From NCBI GenBank assembly GCA_948099385.1, contig CANUEZ040000179.1, positions 10,744,001 to 10,808,000 on the forward strand: a DNA stretch of 64,000 nt, given 5' to 3'. The notes under the pieces are model-generated. The model was not told where the DNA came from and made no database searches. It worked only from the letters and a program-made list of their open reading frames with translations. The DNA is from Fasciola hepatica (Eukaryota > Platyhelminthes > Trematoda > Plagiorchiida > Fasciolidae). Shown here piece by piece: positions 41,936-55,085 of this stretch. Within the stretch, counting starts at the first letter, position 1; the number at the start of each line of letters is the position of its first letter. The position numbers and the translations under genes are program-made.

Positions 41936-44580
41936 CACTGTTCGCCTCCAGGTGCGAACTTGTGCTATACTTAACAGTTCACAATGCTATATTGCTCATC
42001 ACTGAGCTTGTCTCCACCGATCTGGCCTCTGAAAGAGGCCTCGCACTGCAAGTCTGCTATCTATGTGCCACGGGCCAATACGTATACTCCATGCCCGACA
42101 CTTCTCCTCTCTTCAGTGCCGCAAACTATGACTACTGTCATCCCTGATCCACAGCGAGCTTGTCCCCTGCTTTCATAAGATAACCCTGTTGCTCACCCGC
42201 GTTCATATTTTATCCATCACTTTTATTTTCTCCTGTCCTCAGTATCCGTTGCTCCTCAGCTAGTCACTTTCAGACTGCGCTTCTCTATCCCATTTCCCTG
42301 TCCCGTGATCCTGGATGGAGGTCAACCACTTCGGGCACTGTACTGACCACCTTCCTGGCCGGTGCACCTGGATGATATTGCTACACGGCCGTCTACCTCT
42401 CTCTGCTCCCGTTGGCTCTGCTGTCCATGTTCTCACATCTTGGCCGATTGATCCCGGATCACACGCCCCTATCACGGTCCCTTTTCCCCAGGCGCTATTA
42501 TCGAAGGTCACTCGCGCATCTCCAAACGGTGCGGGACGCGGCCATATCCCCCGCTCTGGCCGGCCCACATCGGGGGTGCAGGCCGTCTGCAACAATGTGC
42601 GAGCGCAATTAGGCTGGTGGATCATACCTCCTGTGTTCACTTCACAAAGTGTTTTTCAGGTCGTGTGCCCGGCGCACTGTCAGCACCACCCACTAGCGCC
42701 GGTTGCAGATAGCGAGCACCAACTGTCCTCGGACTACCGCATCCAATACTGTCGGTTGAAAATTGCATGCTCCCCATCCTTGTTCCGCCACGGTATGCTC
42801 ACCCATAGTTCTTATCATCTGTTACCACCTTCCATTTTTGTCGTTCTACACGGTATGCTCACCTACCCATTCTGTCCCCGCTCATATGGACTCTCACCAT
42901 GTCACCTCTCATTGCACGGCGTCACTGTCGTCCTATCCACTCCTCTCTGCCGAAGCTTGCCGATATTTCTTTTTTTCACCTGCCGTCATTGGCGGCCTCT
43001 AGTCTCTATTCGCTTGGTATCACCCTCGGCACACAATGCCCATCGATAGCATTCTTATACCTCCACTGCCTGTCGTTCTGTTAAAGCCGCCCTTGATCTC
43101 CCTCCTCATGCCCAATGCCATTTCGCACCAGTCATACCCGCACCCTTGACCAGTCCTCATATCAGAACTAGCCGCTCCGAACTTTGGATCATTTACAGTC
43201 GCGTTTATTGCCTAATCAACACTACCATATTTTACTGTCTTGACCCAGCGTTTCCTCTAAGGTTCTTCCCATTGGACAGTGCCCTGATTAAATCCTCCTG
43301 CTCAGTCCGCCTGTTCAGTTGACTAATGGCTCTCAGCTCTCCAGTTCCACTGCCCCAACTCCGTAGCGCATTCACTTCCTGGGCCTTTTTTCTATCACAG
43401 GATTATATATACCGGTGCTTCCTGCTTCTTTCTTTTCTGCTTCATTCGTGTTTCACCTGTAATAAAATTATCTGATTGGTCATGTCTCACATGCATCTCT
43501 TCGGTCATTGCTCTCATCTCCTGTTCCGTATATTGCCCGCCACAGGTACTTTCTGTGTGCCTTTCAGTTTGGTCTGCTTTTCCATGTTCCGGCAATTGCA
43601 AAGACAACGTTACGTCATGATGTTCACTAGCAATTCCAAATCGTTTAATCTGCCACTGCCCGATTCTTCTGGTCAGTCGCATGCCGCACCTGCATTGATC
43701 AAATTATTAGACCCATTCTAACCTGTTCTCCTCGATCCTGTCGTTCATGTTCTCTCGTTTATGATCCGCTCTTCACAGCGGGCATCACCTCCGTGCCTCT
43801 TCAGTCTTCTCTATTCAATGACCTACCGTGTTATTCCGTCATGAAAAATTCGCCTGAATTTTCCCAAGTCAATCCTACACACTTTCATCCAACCCTATTT
43901 GCCTCTTCCGGTCACTGATACTTTTTTCTCCTGGTACTCCATTGCTCTTTGCTCCTGCTTCGCATATGTATATATATACTTGTGTTTATATACATTGGCC
44001 CTGCATACTGCACGTTTTGCCGGCCACTTCTTATGCTATCATCCCGCTGACCCTCGTGGTATGCGTCCATTCGTTTTACATGCGTGCCTCACATTTAACA
44101 TATCCAATCCCCACAAATCATTTTTGCCACCTGTACTACCCTTTACTCCTTCCAATGCTCGCTACCTAGTCTACGATGAGTTTTATGCCCTGTCCGCTGA
44201 CCATTTACTGCTTTGTAGCAAGGTTTCATTACTATCTGAGCCCTAAAAACGGACCCCTTTTTTCTCCACCGTCTCCAGCTACCACAGTTTCTTATGTCAA
44301 CTTCTAGCCCTTTCCGTATACATCTGTCAGTTTTCAGATATCCTCATTTGGACCAGCCAGACTCTCCAGCTGACCTTGAATCTCAAATCCACCAAGCGCC
44401 CATTTGAATCCGGTTTTGGGTTCTTTTAAACTCTCCCCATTTTTATTTGGCGAGTATACATTCAACATACGTTTATCTCCCTCGTGAGCCTACCCATCCC
44501 ACTTTTGTCATGCGTGTTTATCCTTTTTGCATATTTTGTCTGTCCTTTTTATCGCTTGTAAAAACTTGATTATTCGTCTA
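41936..44580 (+). other. Element E 3' UTR (about 2.7 kb)
   Basis: Several frames up to 244 codons exist but have no motif and are not conserved as protein. The region 42300-42525 is matched in reverse by 59206-59440 of element H, and 43540-43700 resembles 61740-61910 of element I, showing E, H and I are one family. Contains the conserved module at 42526-42708. Confidence 0.7.
42526..42708 (+). repeat. Conserved 3' UTR module, copy 3
   Basis: Begins AAACGGTGCGGGACGCGGCC and ends CACTAGCGCCGGTTGC. Includes a TTCACTTCACAAAGTG insert also seen at 59071-59090 but absent from copies 1, 2 and 4. Confidence 0.78.
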
Positions 44581-44634
44581 GCATGCCCCAGGCGTCTCCG
44601 AAACAAACAACCATTATTATTATTGTTATTATTG
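44581..44634 (+). repeat. 3' terminus of element E with (ATT)n tail
   Basis: GCATGCCCCAGGCGTCTCCG followed by AAACAAACAACC and ATT/GTT repeats, the + strand version of the terminus of element A. Confidence 0.8.
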
Positions 44635-44675
44635 TCACTCCCTCAGCGAAGTTATCCAGAAGGAAATCCGCTGAA

Positions 44676-45231
44676 TCAGAGGGGGAAGTCATCATATCCT
44701 AGCAAGTACTGAGAGTAATAAAGTATCCTGCTATGGTATTTGGGCCTAAGGATAGAGTAGAAAGTGGTTAAAAGCCCTGGTAAAATGCGGAAATTCGGAG
44801 TAAAAGGAAGTAGGCACTCGACAGACGCACCCACTGTGCAGCATGTTCCCAGGACTCTGGACGGAGAGCCGAAGAGAGCCGGAGATACGGTCAATCACTG
44901 GATGCTGGAGGAGGTTGCTAGTAAGCTTTTGTTTGATGTATGAGGGACAATCGCCGCCTCGGCCGTTCACTCAGCCTACTCGAAGGGAGTTATAGAATAC
45001 CAACGAGACAAGATCGGTCGGGATACAATCGGCCGACCAAGATTCCGTGATCAGAAAAACGTCGCAGCCGGGAGCAAGTATATGTCTCCTTGAGTCAATA
45101 ATTTTGCTCGACAGCAAACGCAAAATTGTGAATAGAAGGGAGATTCTGGCTGTATTTTTGAGGTGACAGTGCGCTGGGTTCCACTTGAGGGCAGTGGAGG
45201 CTGTAACGATTGTCTGTAGAGAACCCTCCAA
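44676..45231 (-). pseudogene. CR1-like endonuclease fragment
   Basis: Minus-strand frames give SLLFTILRLLSSKII, CDVFLITESWSADCIPTDLV, then GRGGDCPSYIKQKL and GCVCRVPTSFYSEF: endonuclease motifs up to the GCIY-equivalent. Frames change near 44971. No RT follows because element E's tail starts at 44634. Old, truncated at its 3' side. Confidence 0.72.
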
Positions 45232-48200
45232 AGTTACTAGGACTTGGAAAACTCAAGTTGCCGAACAAGCTCGTTTTCAGTGATTCCTAATCATGCCAGT
45301 ACAACATAATATATATGATTAGATGCATGAGGGATACAGTCAACAAAAATCGTGTCATGGATCATTGTCCACACCTAGTGTGGTACAGGGTTATTCGGAG
45401 ACCAGGTGTGAAAGGAATAATACTTTCTCAACATGTAAGCTTTCGGGCGTTCTTGGACTCGACGTTGGGTGGTGAGTGGGCCAGGGTAGACTGAGTGCAT
45501 GCACAAATTTATTCTGAGCACAAGGGGGAAGGGGGTTGTGGAGGCGAGTCCCGACCGCTTCCGCTGTGACCAGGATGCGACTTCTTACCGATCTTGGCAG
45601 CCGAACTCGGACCCTATACCGGGGGCGGGGTGTTTGATCCACTTTGGCCATGTCATTATTTTCGGCTTGGTGCGAAACGACTGCGCCGGTGATTGACCTA
45701 ATTGTAGCAGCCCTCAACCACGCTGGATGATGCTCACGGATGCTTTCAGACAAGCTCCTGGTCACTTGCCAAATGTGCTCCGGGGATTTTTCGGACATTA
45801 ATAAGATTTCTTGAATTTGTGATATTACTCTCTCACACACACTATTTGCGCATTCAGTGCACTTCACGCTTCTATGGCCCAACCATTGTTTGTTCGCGTC
45901 CAAAGCGCTACATTTTCATACCCCATCTTTTGATCTGTGTGACTTATGTGCCCGTCTCTCGCAAGCCATTAATTCGGTTCTCGTCTTTTGAGCCTGTGTG
46001 ATTGCACAGTTGAGGTCCGTGTACGTTTTTTGTTGTTGCTCATTTAAGAATCCAGCCTCAAGGAATTTACGGATCATCTTGTACTGGTTTTGGGATTAGT
46101 TCGAATTCGGCTACATATTACTCAATGGCGTGTTACATATACCCGCTGGGGACGAACTTTCTCCCTGCGGCCAGGCTGTCAACCGGTAGGGTGTCAACGG
46201 ATGGAGTAATGACTGAGCTGTGGAGATTAGCAGATGGGTTGCATAGTAATTGTTTTGTAGGGCACCGTGTGGTCTCTATTATGCAAAACCTAGCTTTTGG
46301 GTGTCGCTAATGTAGAGACATCTTTGGGGTAATTGCCCTGGGATGCATTTTGGGTGACACAGTATGGAGGCCCATTAGGGGGAAGTACTGGATGCAACGG
46401 CGAGTGGATAGCGCTGGAGGCACCACCAGGAGATAGAAGGGCCTCAACTAATAGAGCCCTTGGGGGGGGCCTTGATAAGATAGTTAGAATGTTAATAGGG
46501 GCGAAAAGCTTCAATAAGATTACTGTCGGTTACGGTAGGTATTGTGAGCCCTGGGGTAGAGAAAGTGCTTGGGATGAAGCTACAGTGTGGGAATCTGAGT
46601 TGGTAGGCTGGTCCACCGGAAGTCATAGGCCGTAGTTGAACAGGGCGAGCTAAGCTTGCATATAGGGGCAGGCTTCGCGTAGTTAGGGAAGCGGAGGTAT
46701 GAGTACGCCAAATTGCAAGTCGGAAGTGGGGCACTAATGCAACGTACAAGCTGGTGGTAGCCTTTGAGTGGTTTCTTTAAGGGCGGAATTATGCCTTCTA
46801 CGCTATGGCTGAGGAGTCTTTGTTGAGTTAGTTCCGTGGATGTCGTCATTGAAATAGCCGTCCTGAACCAAATCACGTGAGGGCCACTTTGTAGTAGATG
46901 CATCCTTTAGTAGATGTCATGGGTGGTGGGAAGTATGGAATCCTGGGCACATGTAGATGGATGGATCGGCGTGGTTGCCGCAGGGATCTCCAGAAGCTTG
47001 CCAGCCGCCCCCCGGCTTGATGGCCGATTTCAGAGTAAGGTGATTCTTGAGGTGAAGCTTGACCTGATCTGTTCGTAGGCAGTGTCCGATCGAAGTGGGT
47101 TGTAGGCTTGGCGAGATCAGTGGAATCTCTGGGAAATCTGGTAATGACAACGAGGACGGGCTGGTGGGCATCTTTGAATGAAGTGGGGGAGTGGAGGTAA
47201 CAGGTATCCTGCGAAGCCGCTTGCCTGGTAGAGGTTTGATGGGAGGTAGGAAGGTTCTCGATACCAGGTACGCAGTAATAGTTTAAGGAAGAGGGAGGGT
47301 AGATACGGGGCAGGCGAAGGTGGGGGCCAAGGTTAGGTGTGCAATTAAAGATGAATAAAGCAATCATGAAACGATGTGTGGTACTGATATAAGAGAAGTA
47401 CAAAGCGAGGGTGTTGTAACAGTGATGGGAATTTACTGTAACAATAGATGAATATGTATATATACAAAACATGGACGTGAGTGAAGGACCTACTGGGGTG
47501 AGTGGTGAAATGAACCTATCTTTCAGGCTCATCGGTTCAGGATTCACCCATACTGAGTTGGGACATGCTCCCGAGTAGGGCCTGTATGGCATGGCCATCG
47601 GTTCGTGACGAGCTAACCAAACAAGCCGGCAGATGGAAGCGGAAGATATCTACAGTCTTGGAGCGAAAGATGCCTCGCTAGCCGTCAGAAAGCCGAAGTC
47701 GAACCACAGAGGTTTTTATGGGAACCTGCGGAGCAAAGAGTGCAGAACCAGAGACAATAAAGGAGGACCCAAAAAAGAGTGTATGTTCGGCGGTCGACCA
47801 GGAACAGCTTGTTTTGGCTTGATAAGACAAAGTTTACACATGGGGTGACAATGGTGATAATGTTGCCAGAAATGAATGGAATGTCGCTACACACCCTTCT
47901 CTGCAGAAGACTGGGGGAGATGTCCTCGAAAGGCTAAGCTGCGACGGCGTTCGTTTCCCCTGAAGGAATAGCCACGATTAGAAAGCAGCAAAAACCAACC
48001 GAATGCTGACACCCAGCACTAAATCGTATGTTGTAGGTAGGGGAAAAAGTTTCGGAATGGTACACTTTTTCGTCGGCAGGGTTGCTTGTGGCTCGACAAT
48101 TGCCCCGGTGTTTGTAGTAGATAAGTATATTCTTACCTGTGTCGGGTGTGCACGGTCATTGTGGCGGGCTGTCTACTAGCTGAAAAACTGGTCGGGGTAG

Positions 48201-48459
48201 CCAGGAAAAAGGTCAGGGGAGCCAAAACCCTCACATGCGTATAGCCGGTGAGATAAGAGTGACCCCTCTTCTTCAGGCACCCGTCGTTGTTGCTGATAGG
48301 TGGATTATTGACAGAACAGTTGGTATCTGCAAAAGAAACTCAAGGGGCGCGAAGAGAATACACCAAAATGAGTTCAGGAATGACGTTCCTAGAGGGCTTG
48401 ACTTGCACGAAAATCTAAGAGGACCTGCAGAAGTGGTTGTTATTTGATTTTAGGATTTC
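45232..48459. other. 3.2 kb without a recognisable gene
   Basis: Minus-strand frames at 45391-45903 (170 codons) and 46873-47598 (241 codons) have no motif I recognise. The latter is rich in Pro, Ser and Thr and could be a decayed ORF1-like region. A dispersed repeat lies at 45855-46030. A G8 run at 46461-46468. Confidence 0.4.
45855..46030 (+). repeat. Dispersed repeat, copy 2 of the pair with 3880-4060
   Basis: See the first copy; the best shared block is at 45868-45912. Confidence 0.55.
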
Positions 48460-50650
48460 AACTTGGCTTACTGTTCCTCTATGACCATCGACTCCGGAAC
48501 TGCTCACTCCTTACTAGATCCCTTTATGGAATCCACTTTGTCTTGCATGGAACTTACAATCAGTGAAGTGCCTGAAATACTCTCCGACGTGAAGCTCTCA
48601 TCCCGCCCCAGCTTAGATAGAACGTCCCCGAGGCGGCCTCGATTTGGCGGGCCAAATGTCGCAATTCTCCGTCAGTGGAAAACTCCACCGTTATCCCTTG
48701 CAAAAGTGGCCCTCACTATGATCCCATGGGTTACTCGCCCATTAACCACACGCTCGTAGCTTTGAAATTACTTGAATGCTTAGTGAAAAACGCCTCTTTT
48801 CGTATTTATTTTCTAATAGTATAATACGTAAAGGGCAGCATGGTTTCTAAAAGCTCGGTCTTACGACACCTATCAACCCGACTCCTTCATCAAGGTCACT
48901 AAAGTCGTAGACGATAGGAAATGCCTAGCTGTCATTTCCTCGGACATGACTAAGGCACTTGGCCGTGCTTCTCACTCACGGCTATTAAACAAGCTTAAAG
49001 CTGTTTGACCCAAATTCCCTACTCTCAGTTGGTTCTCAACCCACCTTTCCTATCGCAGTTGAGTTACACCAGTCCATAACCATCTCTCACAGCCCTCCCC
49101 TGTCACCGGTGGCGTCACTGAAGGAGGCGTACCAAGACCACTTTTATTCTCAGTGTATATCATTGACGAACCTTCTGCAATACATCGCGGTATCCCATTT
49201 CTGCTTGCTGATGACATATTTGTGTGTGTTTTCACCTCAGGACCCTAAAGAAACGATTCCTAATATGCGGTACGATATAGAACGCCCTGAACGATGGTGT
49301 CACCCCTGAAAAATAGAATTTTCCAATGTGAAATGCGTCTTCATGATTCTACTCTGTCAAGTCCCTCCGAACTTTCTCCTCATTCACAACTCCTTTATTA
49401 CCCACAACTCATCTGTACGATATCTTGGGTTGCATTACTCATGCACCCTAAACTTCTCTAAACACTTATCGAGCCGCCTAGGCGGAGAAGTTCATAGGAC
49501 CCGTAAGTAGATCGCTTCTGCTGCACTGGAAAATGTCCCATCCCTTCTGTTCTATTTCAGACCCTGCCTAGAATACTACCCTGTTGTCTTTAAAAGTACT
49601 CGCCAGTCAGACAGAATAGCTCCGGAGAATGTACAATGTGCTTTCACAAAATAGCCTCATGGTCGTCCTGCCACACTTAGCTGTAAAGAGCGGTGTACTG
49701 TCCTCAACAGTGAACCCCTATGGCTACTCATTGAGGGACCTAATCTTTGTTTTTTCATAGGCTTATCCTTCACCTCACATTTCCTCCACTGTCACACCTT
49801 GCGCCCACTCGACCACTCGCCACTCCTTCCGCCGTAGAAATTCGCGTCTTGTCACTCCAACTTCTTGGCTGACTGAGAGATAAAACTTCTTTTTGGCGAA
49901 ATATTCCAGATTTTGGAAGAAAGCTCCCTGCTGGGATTCTTTGGTGTGTCTCCTCGATCCAGTTGAAAACTTCCGAAGCCCATCATTTCGCCGTTGATAA
50001 CGCCCTGATATTAACCTCTACTTATATGTCTGAGGCCTGCGCCTTTGAATTAGAGCCTGAATTCAAGTTAGTTATTTGGAATTCTTATCCTGAAAGTGCT
50101 GATTTCCGAGCTCTTCAAGTCCTGGCGAGTCCTGAATCTCGCAACTCCCTCCTCAGACTAGTATTCTCCATAACCCTATCAGCTGCTAGCAGTCGTTCTT
50201 CGAGTCTCTAATCCCCGTCCTTACGGCCTGGTTCACTACAGCCCCTTCTCACCGCACTGGGCTCTATGGCATCCTTAATCGACTGGGACATATCCATTCG
50301 AACTGGGGCCTGCTCGTTCCTGATTTTCGTCTCTTTGCAGATTCATACTGTGGCAAGGACTCAGGGTAGTCTGACGCTAGATCCGTGCGCACTTCCTTCA
50401 CGTTTGTCGTTCAGTCCTAAAACCTGGCTTTTAAACTTCGCGGCTTCCCACTTTTCTGTTTGCTAATTCTATCTCCCACCCAGGTGGTTGCATGAAATTT
50501 TCGTTTCATCTTTCCCTAAATCCACAGCTGGCACGACTGCCAAACCGCAGCACTTTTTCCCCTTTTACTCCGGAACTTACCTATCGACAACTGTTTTCGC
50601 CTATCTTATCCCTTAAACAAGAGCTTGAAGCGTTTCTCTCACAGGATACA
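48460..50650 (+). pseudogene. Decayed CR1-like reverse transcriptase F
   Basis: Scattered + strand motifs in changing frames: PRRPRFGGPNVAILRQWKTP (48600-48690, RT linker), KGQHGF (about 48832), SSDMTKALGRASHSRLLNKL (about 48940-49000, the LDMTKAFDRVPHA block), FLLMTYLCVF (about 49200, degenerate FADD), VRYLGLHYSCTLNFSKH (about 49410-49470) and PCLEYYPVVF (about 49565). More than ten stops. 5' end missing. Confidence 0.75.
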
Positions 50651-50792
50651 ACAACTTGACTGTTGAGTGGGTTTGAAATTCGCATCTCACTCGGTAGCCT
50701 TCAACTGGCTGTGCTCTCTGGGATTCCAATAGACCAGCCGTCTGGCCATGGACTACCTTAACTCGACATACTTGTATAACTCACCCTAATGC

Positions 50793-50962
50793 AAACGGTG
50801 CGGGACACGGCCAGATCCACTTCTTTGGCCGGCGCTAACCGAGCGTGCAGAAAGACTGCAAAGATTTCTGAGTGCAACTAGTTTGGTTGATTGCGCCCCA
50901 TGTCACCAAAAGCGATTTTCAGGTTGGATGTCCAAAGCACGGCCAGTCCCATCCACTGACAC
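50793..50962 (+). repeat. Conserved 3' UTR module, copy 4
   Basis: Starts AAACGGTGCGGGACACGGCC, contains AGGTTGGATGTCCAAAGCAC and ends near ACTGACACAG. More diverged than the others, in keeping with the age of element F. Confidence 0.68.
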
Positions 50963-52735
50963 AGTTTGGGGATTACAGAACAATGTTTTTGAGCTCGTTT
51001 TGCTACTTCTAACACACCACTCGCTCTGTCTTCTCCAACTATTTTTTACTCCATCAAGCTCGCTCCCAATATCGACACAGTAAATTATCCTTTCACTCCC
51101 GGCAGAACTTTTCACTCGATTTATCTCCTCAACTGCGAGTACTCCTCACTTACCGGCCTCTCTTCCCGGCAGACTATGATTGCCTACATAAGCAATCATC
51201 TATTTTAGCTAGCTCGTCAATGTCCATTTTCTCCGGGTTTCACATCGGATTAATCCCCTGCCCCTTTTGTAGTTTTGTCTAATCCCCATGTCAGAAGTCG
51301 CTGCTAGTGGTCATTCACCAGCATATTTGCTGTTGCCGTTCGTTTCCCTACCACAGTTTCCAAACCACTTTCTTCGCTGAAGTTTAGTCCGCAGTTTTCC
51401 AGCGGTTTATCTGTTTTTGCTCTCTCCATGTGCTCAGTTGTTCTCCTAAACAGTATCATTCCGTGGCCTTATCCTGATCTTGCAGAGCACGTGGTTTCCT
51501 CCATGTTGTACGTCTGAGATACATTTATCATGCAGCTCCGCCGTCCGTATCACCCCTAAAAACACCCGTAAAATGGCCGCCAGAAGAGGTTTACTTGCCG
51601 TCATCTCACTTTAAGATAACTTTCGCATGCTATTCGCCCATGCAATAACATTTCAGCCCGGCTCAGGTTGTTTTATCACCCGATTATCACCTTCATGTTG
51701 ATATATTGTTAACCATCTATTATGCAGTCAAAAACTGCCGAATCCTTACCTGTCCCTCGCCGACTTTTCTTTCATTACTTTGGCAGTCTGTCTCTCCCTC
51801 TAGCTGCGCCATTCGTTTGGCTCGTTGATTACGTAAACAGTTTTGTAAGTAACCGCCACCACTATTCTGCCACGTTGTCTTACGCTTGAACCATTCTTAC
51901 GCAGTAGCTGTTGTTACGTACCAGCCTCCTCAGTTACATGTGGTGCAGAACCATTCATCAGCAACCATCGCGCAGTGCACTCAAAGCAATGTTTAATACC
52001 AGATGTGTACTTACCTGTCATCCAAACTATCACCTCTTATGCGAGCTATACACCTTAGTAATCGCGATACCTTTACGCACCCCATCTTGATTCCTCTTCT
52101 GTATTCACATTGATGTTTCTCGACCAAACCTGCATAGGCTACCATTTCGCTTCGCGCTACATGTTTTCCTCCTGCCTTCTCTCCACCATCAATTTGTTGG
52201 CCTCCTCGTCCCTCCACAGTTGTTACTCTTTCGCTGTACAGCTGACTGCACCAGAATTCAACCACCTATTTCTAGAGCCATCTCTGCCTACTGCTTTATT
52301 TTATTCCGAATCCGATGCCCTGCCGCCGTTTTTCGTACCCGGCTTACTGGTCCCGTAGCTGCCTCTTTAGTGTTTACTTGGGACCGGCCAAACAAATCGG
52401 CCACTGAGAAACCTATCTAACTTTCACAGCTTTATCGCTTCTGCCAGCATTCGCCCCTGCAATTGCCATATAACGCACGTCATATCGACTTGTCACCATA
52501 AATCCACCTTCTTGTTGTTACTTCGTGGCACACCTTCTGTTACCTTTATTAATTCGCCGAAGGCTTACTGGCTTTCCTCTTGATATTTATTCCATCAACG
52601 CTTTTGAAATCTCTCCCTTTATCTACCGGATTTCTTTTACTCTTTCCTCATGAGTGACCCCGTTGGAATCCCGCCATCAACTTAAACCACCTTATTGGTT
52701 GCCGCTTCATTGCATTTCATCTCTAAAGATCTATT
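50963..52735 (+). other. Probable 3' UTR of element F, no gene
   Basis: T/C-rich + strand like the other 3' UTRs. No motif-bearing frame. Ends near the second-family terminus at 52738. Confidence 0.5.
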
Positions 52736-52737
52736 CT

Positions 52738-52850
52738 AACAATGGTATATTTCTGGACCGTGGTCGAATAGCACGCATATAAGTATGACCAGTGTTTGCC
52801 GCGTCGCTGAATGAGATGGAAAATTCCTAAATTTCGAAGAGAGATTCGCA
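52738..52850 (-). repeat. 3' terminus of the second non-LTR family
   Basis: AATGGTATATTTCTGGACCG followed by TGGTCGAATAGCACGC, matching 4068-4175 over about 110 bp. Confidence 0.6.
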
Positions 52851-54090
52851 CATCACAGCAACAATGGACTAAGGCTGAGGAGAATTTAAATGAATCAATG
52901 TGATCAAAGAATACACGGCGAGAACGAATTGATTCCGAGTCACCTGCGGCAGCAGTAATGTATCGGCCGGATGTAGGAATGTTCAGACGGACGTTGGCTT
53001 AGGACGCAATAAATACCATATCCATAAGAATGATGCGAGGTAATGGTCAGTAATGCATAATAATGTTCACTTAAAAAGGAAATTGGCTTTCGGACAAAGG
53101 AGGTAGGGAAGAATTTTGTGAAGGTTCACAGAGGAATACTAATTTTCATAAATTTCTGGACATGAAAAGGAATGGTACCCACGAAAAGGTGAGACAATTT
53201 CTATGAGAAGTAGTGTGTGTCATTTGGTGTCGGCAGTTCGCCACCGGTGGAAAATGGATGAAGTTCCAGGAAGGAATAATCAGCAATCGGAATGCCGTGT
53301 CCACGAGGAACAAGAAAAGGCAGGACCAGGGTAAAAATCTTTGCAATAGGCCAGGCTATGCTGGTAAATTAGCAAAAACATCATTCTGTTGAGTTTCTTG
53401 TGGCTTTTCTGTGTCCTTGTTGGGCTTTTTGGGCGAGGGTTGGCTGCGGTTTTTGTTTCCTGTTTCATCATGGGAAGGAGGAGGGCATCGCCGAATCTGG
53501 ACCAATAACTATTTAATTAGGAGTCCTCTCACGGTGGCTTCGGCATCGAGGGGGACTTGTAGTGAGAATTCTTCAGTAAGCTTCAGAGTGGTATATGCAT
53601 CAATACCAGGGCTTCTTGTGGGTGAAACCCGGTGGATAGATCGTATTCGCGGTAGCCGGCTTTTGGTGCGGCTGTAGACGGGCAGAGAAAAAAGACAGGC
53701 TGTCTACACGATGTAACACAGCCAGCCAACGTGATGGCCGGGTAGTTCTGAAACCGAAAAAGAGAGGATCGCAGTCTGGGAGATGTTCCAGCTGAGAGTT
53801 AGCGTGAGCAAAATAAGAGATAAGAGTACGGGGGTTGGAAATGAGGCACAATGGTCTTAGTGAAATTAGAAGTCGTTTGTATTGTGATTCGGTGATCGTG
53901 AGGGCTAACCGGACTTGCACCGCTGGGCAAAGTTATTGATTACCGATTCGGCCGTTCACCGAGAAGTCTTATATTTAGGGGTTATTAAAGCCGCGGAGGT
54001 GCATTTGGACTAGAGCCTGAGAGATATGTGAGAAAGCAGCTGGGCAACACGAAGAACCTTGAATGACAAGTTTGCATAGTAGGTCCCAGG
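52851..54090. other. No recognisable gene
   Basis: Probably body or 3' UTR of the minus-strand element ending at 52738. The segment GCAGTCTGGGAGATGTTCCA (about 53771-53790) recalls 15409-15428 of element A and 59452-59470, so non-LTR 3' UTR material is present. Confidence 0.4.
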
Positions 54091-54380
54091 TTCTGGCATT
54101 CTCTAACCGACTCAGCCAGCTCCTCCATCTGACCTTGACCTCCAAACTTGCCGGGCCCAAATTTGAATCCAACTCCGGGTTCACTTAAACTCCCTCCACC
54201 GCTCCTTGATTTGTATACAGTTATCTCCCTCTCATCTCCCCTCTAGTTCTTCCTAACCCTCACTTGTCTTGCGTGTTTCTCAATATTCCGTGAACGTTGT
54301 CCGTCGAGTTTGTCGCTTGTAAAATTTTGACCATGCATAGGGCATGCTTTGGGCGTCCTCGTAATAAATTATTATTATTT
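54091..54380 (+). repeat. 3' end of an E/H-type element, left arm of an inverted pair
   Basis: From TTCTGGCATTCTCTAACCGA to GGCATGCTTTGGGCGTCC and an ATTATTATT tail. The reverse complement is present at 56850-57136 almost unchanged, so two element tails face each other about 2.5 kb apart. Confidence 0.85.
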
Positions 54381-55085
54381 CCCTTCCAGTTCACTGCTTT
54401 CTCAGTGGCATTATAAAATTCCCACCCGAGAGTCCAACAGCAATTCTTTCTGCGTCCCAGCCGCAATACATTTCCTATGACCTATTTCTCTTCGTGCCCA
54501 CTTTCAAGTGAAAAGCCTTTCTCTCTTCGTCGCAACGGAAATACCTGAAAGAAACTGCCGAAATAAACTAATCTGACCTTACTGGCTCCTTCCTTCCTCA
54601 GGTTTTTCAAACCACTCTGCTCCAGCCTAGTGATTTGCTTAAACGACATCAGTGAAAACGAACTACTCAATGCACCGCTGGCATTAAAGACTGATAACGT
54701 GATGCTGTTTATACTCTCCACTATGTCTGGATGTTCTTTGGTGAGAATTTCTCTCATTTTCGACAGGTATCTTTTCTGTACGTCCCTATTTTCTCTTGAT
54801 CTCTCAGTGAACCACAGTTTAAACCATTTTTTAATATACTACATCTTCCACCTACCTTGTTAACGCTTCACTCAGCAGCTTCTCGTGTGGCGTGTTCTCC
54901 ACGATGCCCTGTTCTTGAAATCTAAGCCTCTCTGCCTTCCCCGCGTCAGATGCTTTAGTTAATTTAAACAATGCTCAGCCTAATCGTTCTATTACTGAAA
55001 TGTACAGATCCGACCTCAGAAATTTGTGAACACTTCATACTACTCTGTGATGCTGTACTGTTTGATCCGGCCTTAGGCATGTGTC
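54381..55085 (+). other. No clear gene; possibly 5' flank of the Gypsy fragment
   Basis: Translations show no motif. Expected gag/protease start of the Gypsy element is not recognisable. Confidence 0.4.

Noticed and set aside
42315..43049. 244-codon + strand frame in the element E 3' UTR
   Set aside because: Spans the conserved non-coding module and the frame is not kept in the element H counterpart.
45391..45903. 170-codon minus-strand frame, possible host exon
   Set aside because: No domain recognised and overlaps a dispersed repeat; insufficient support.
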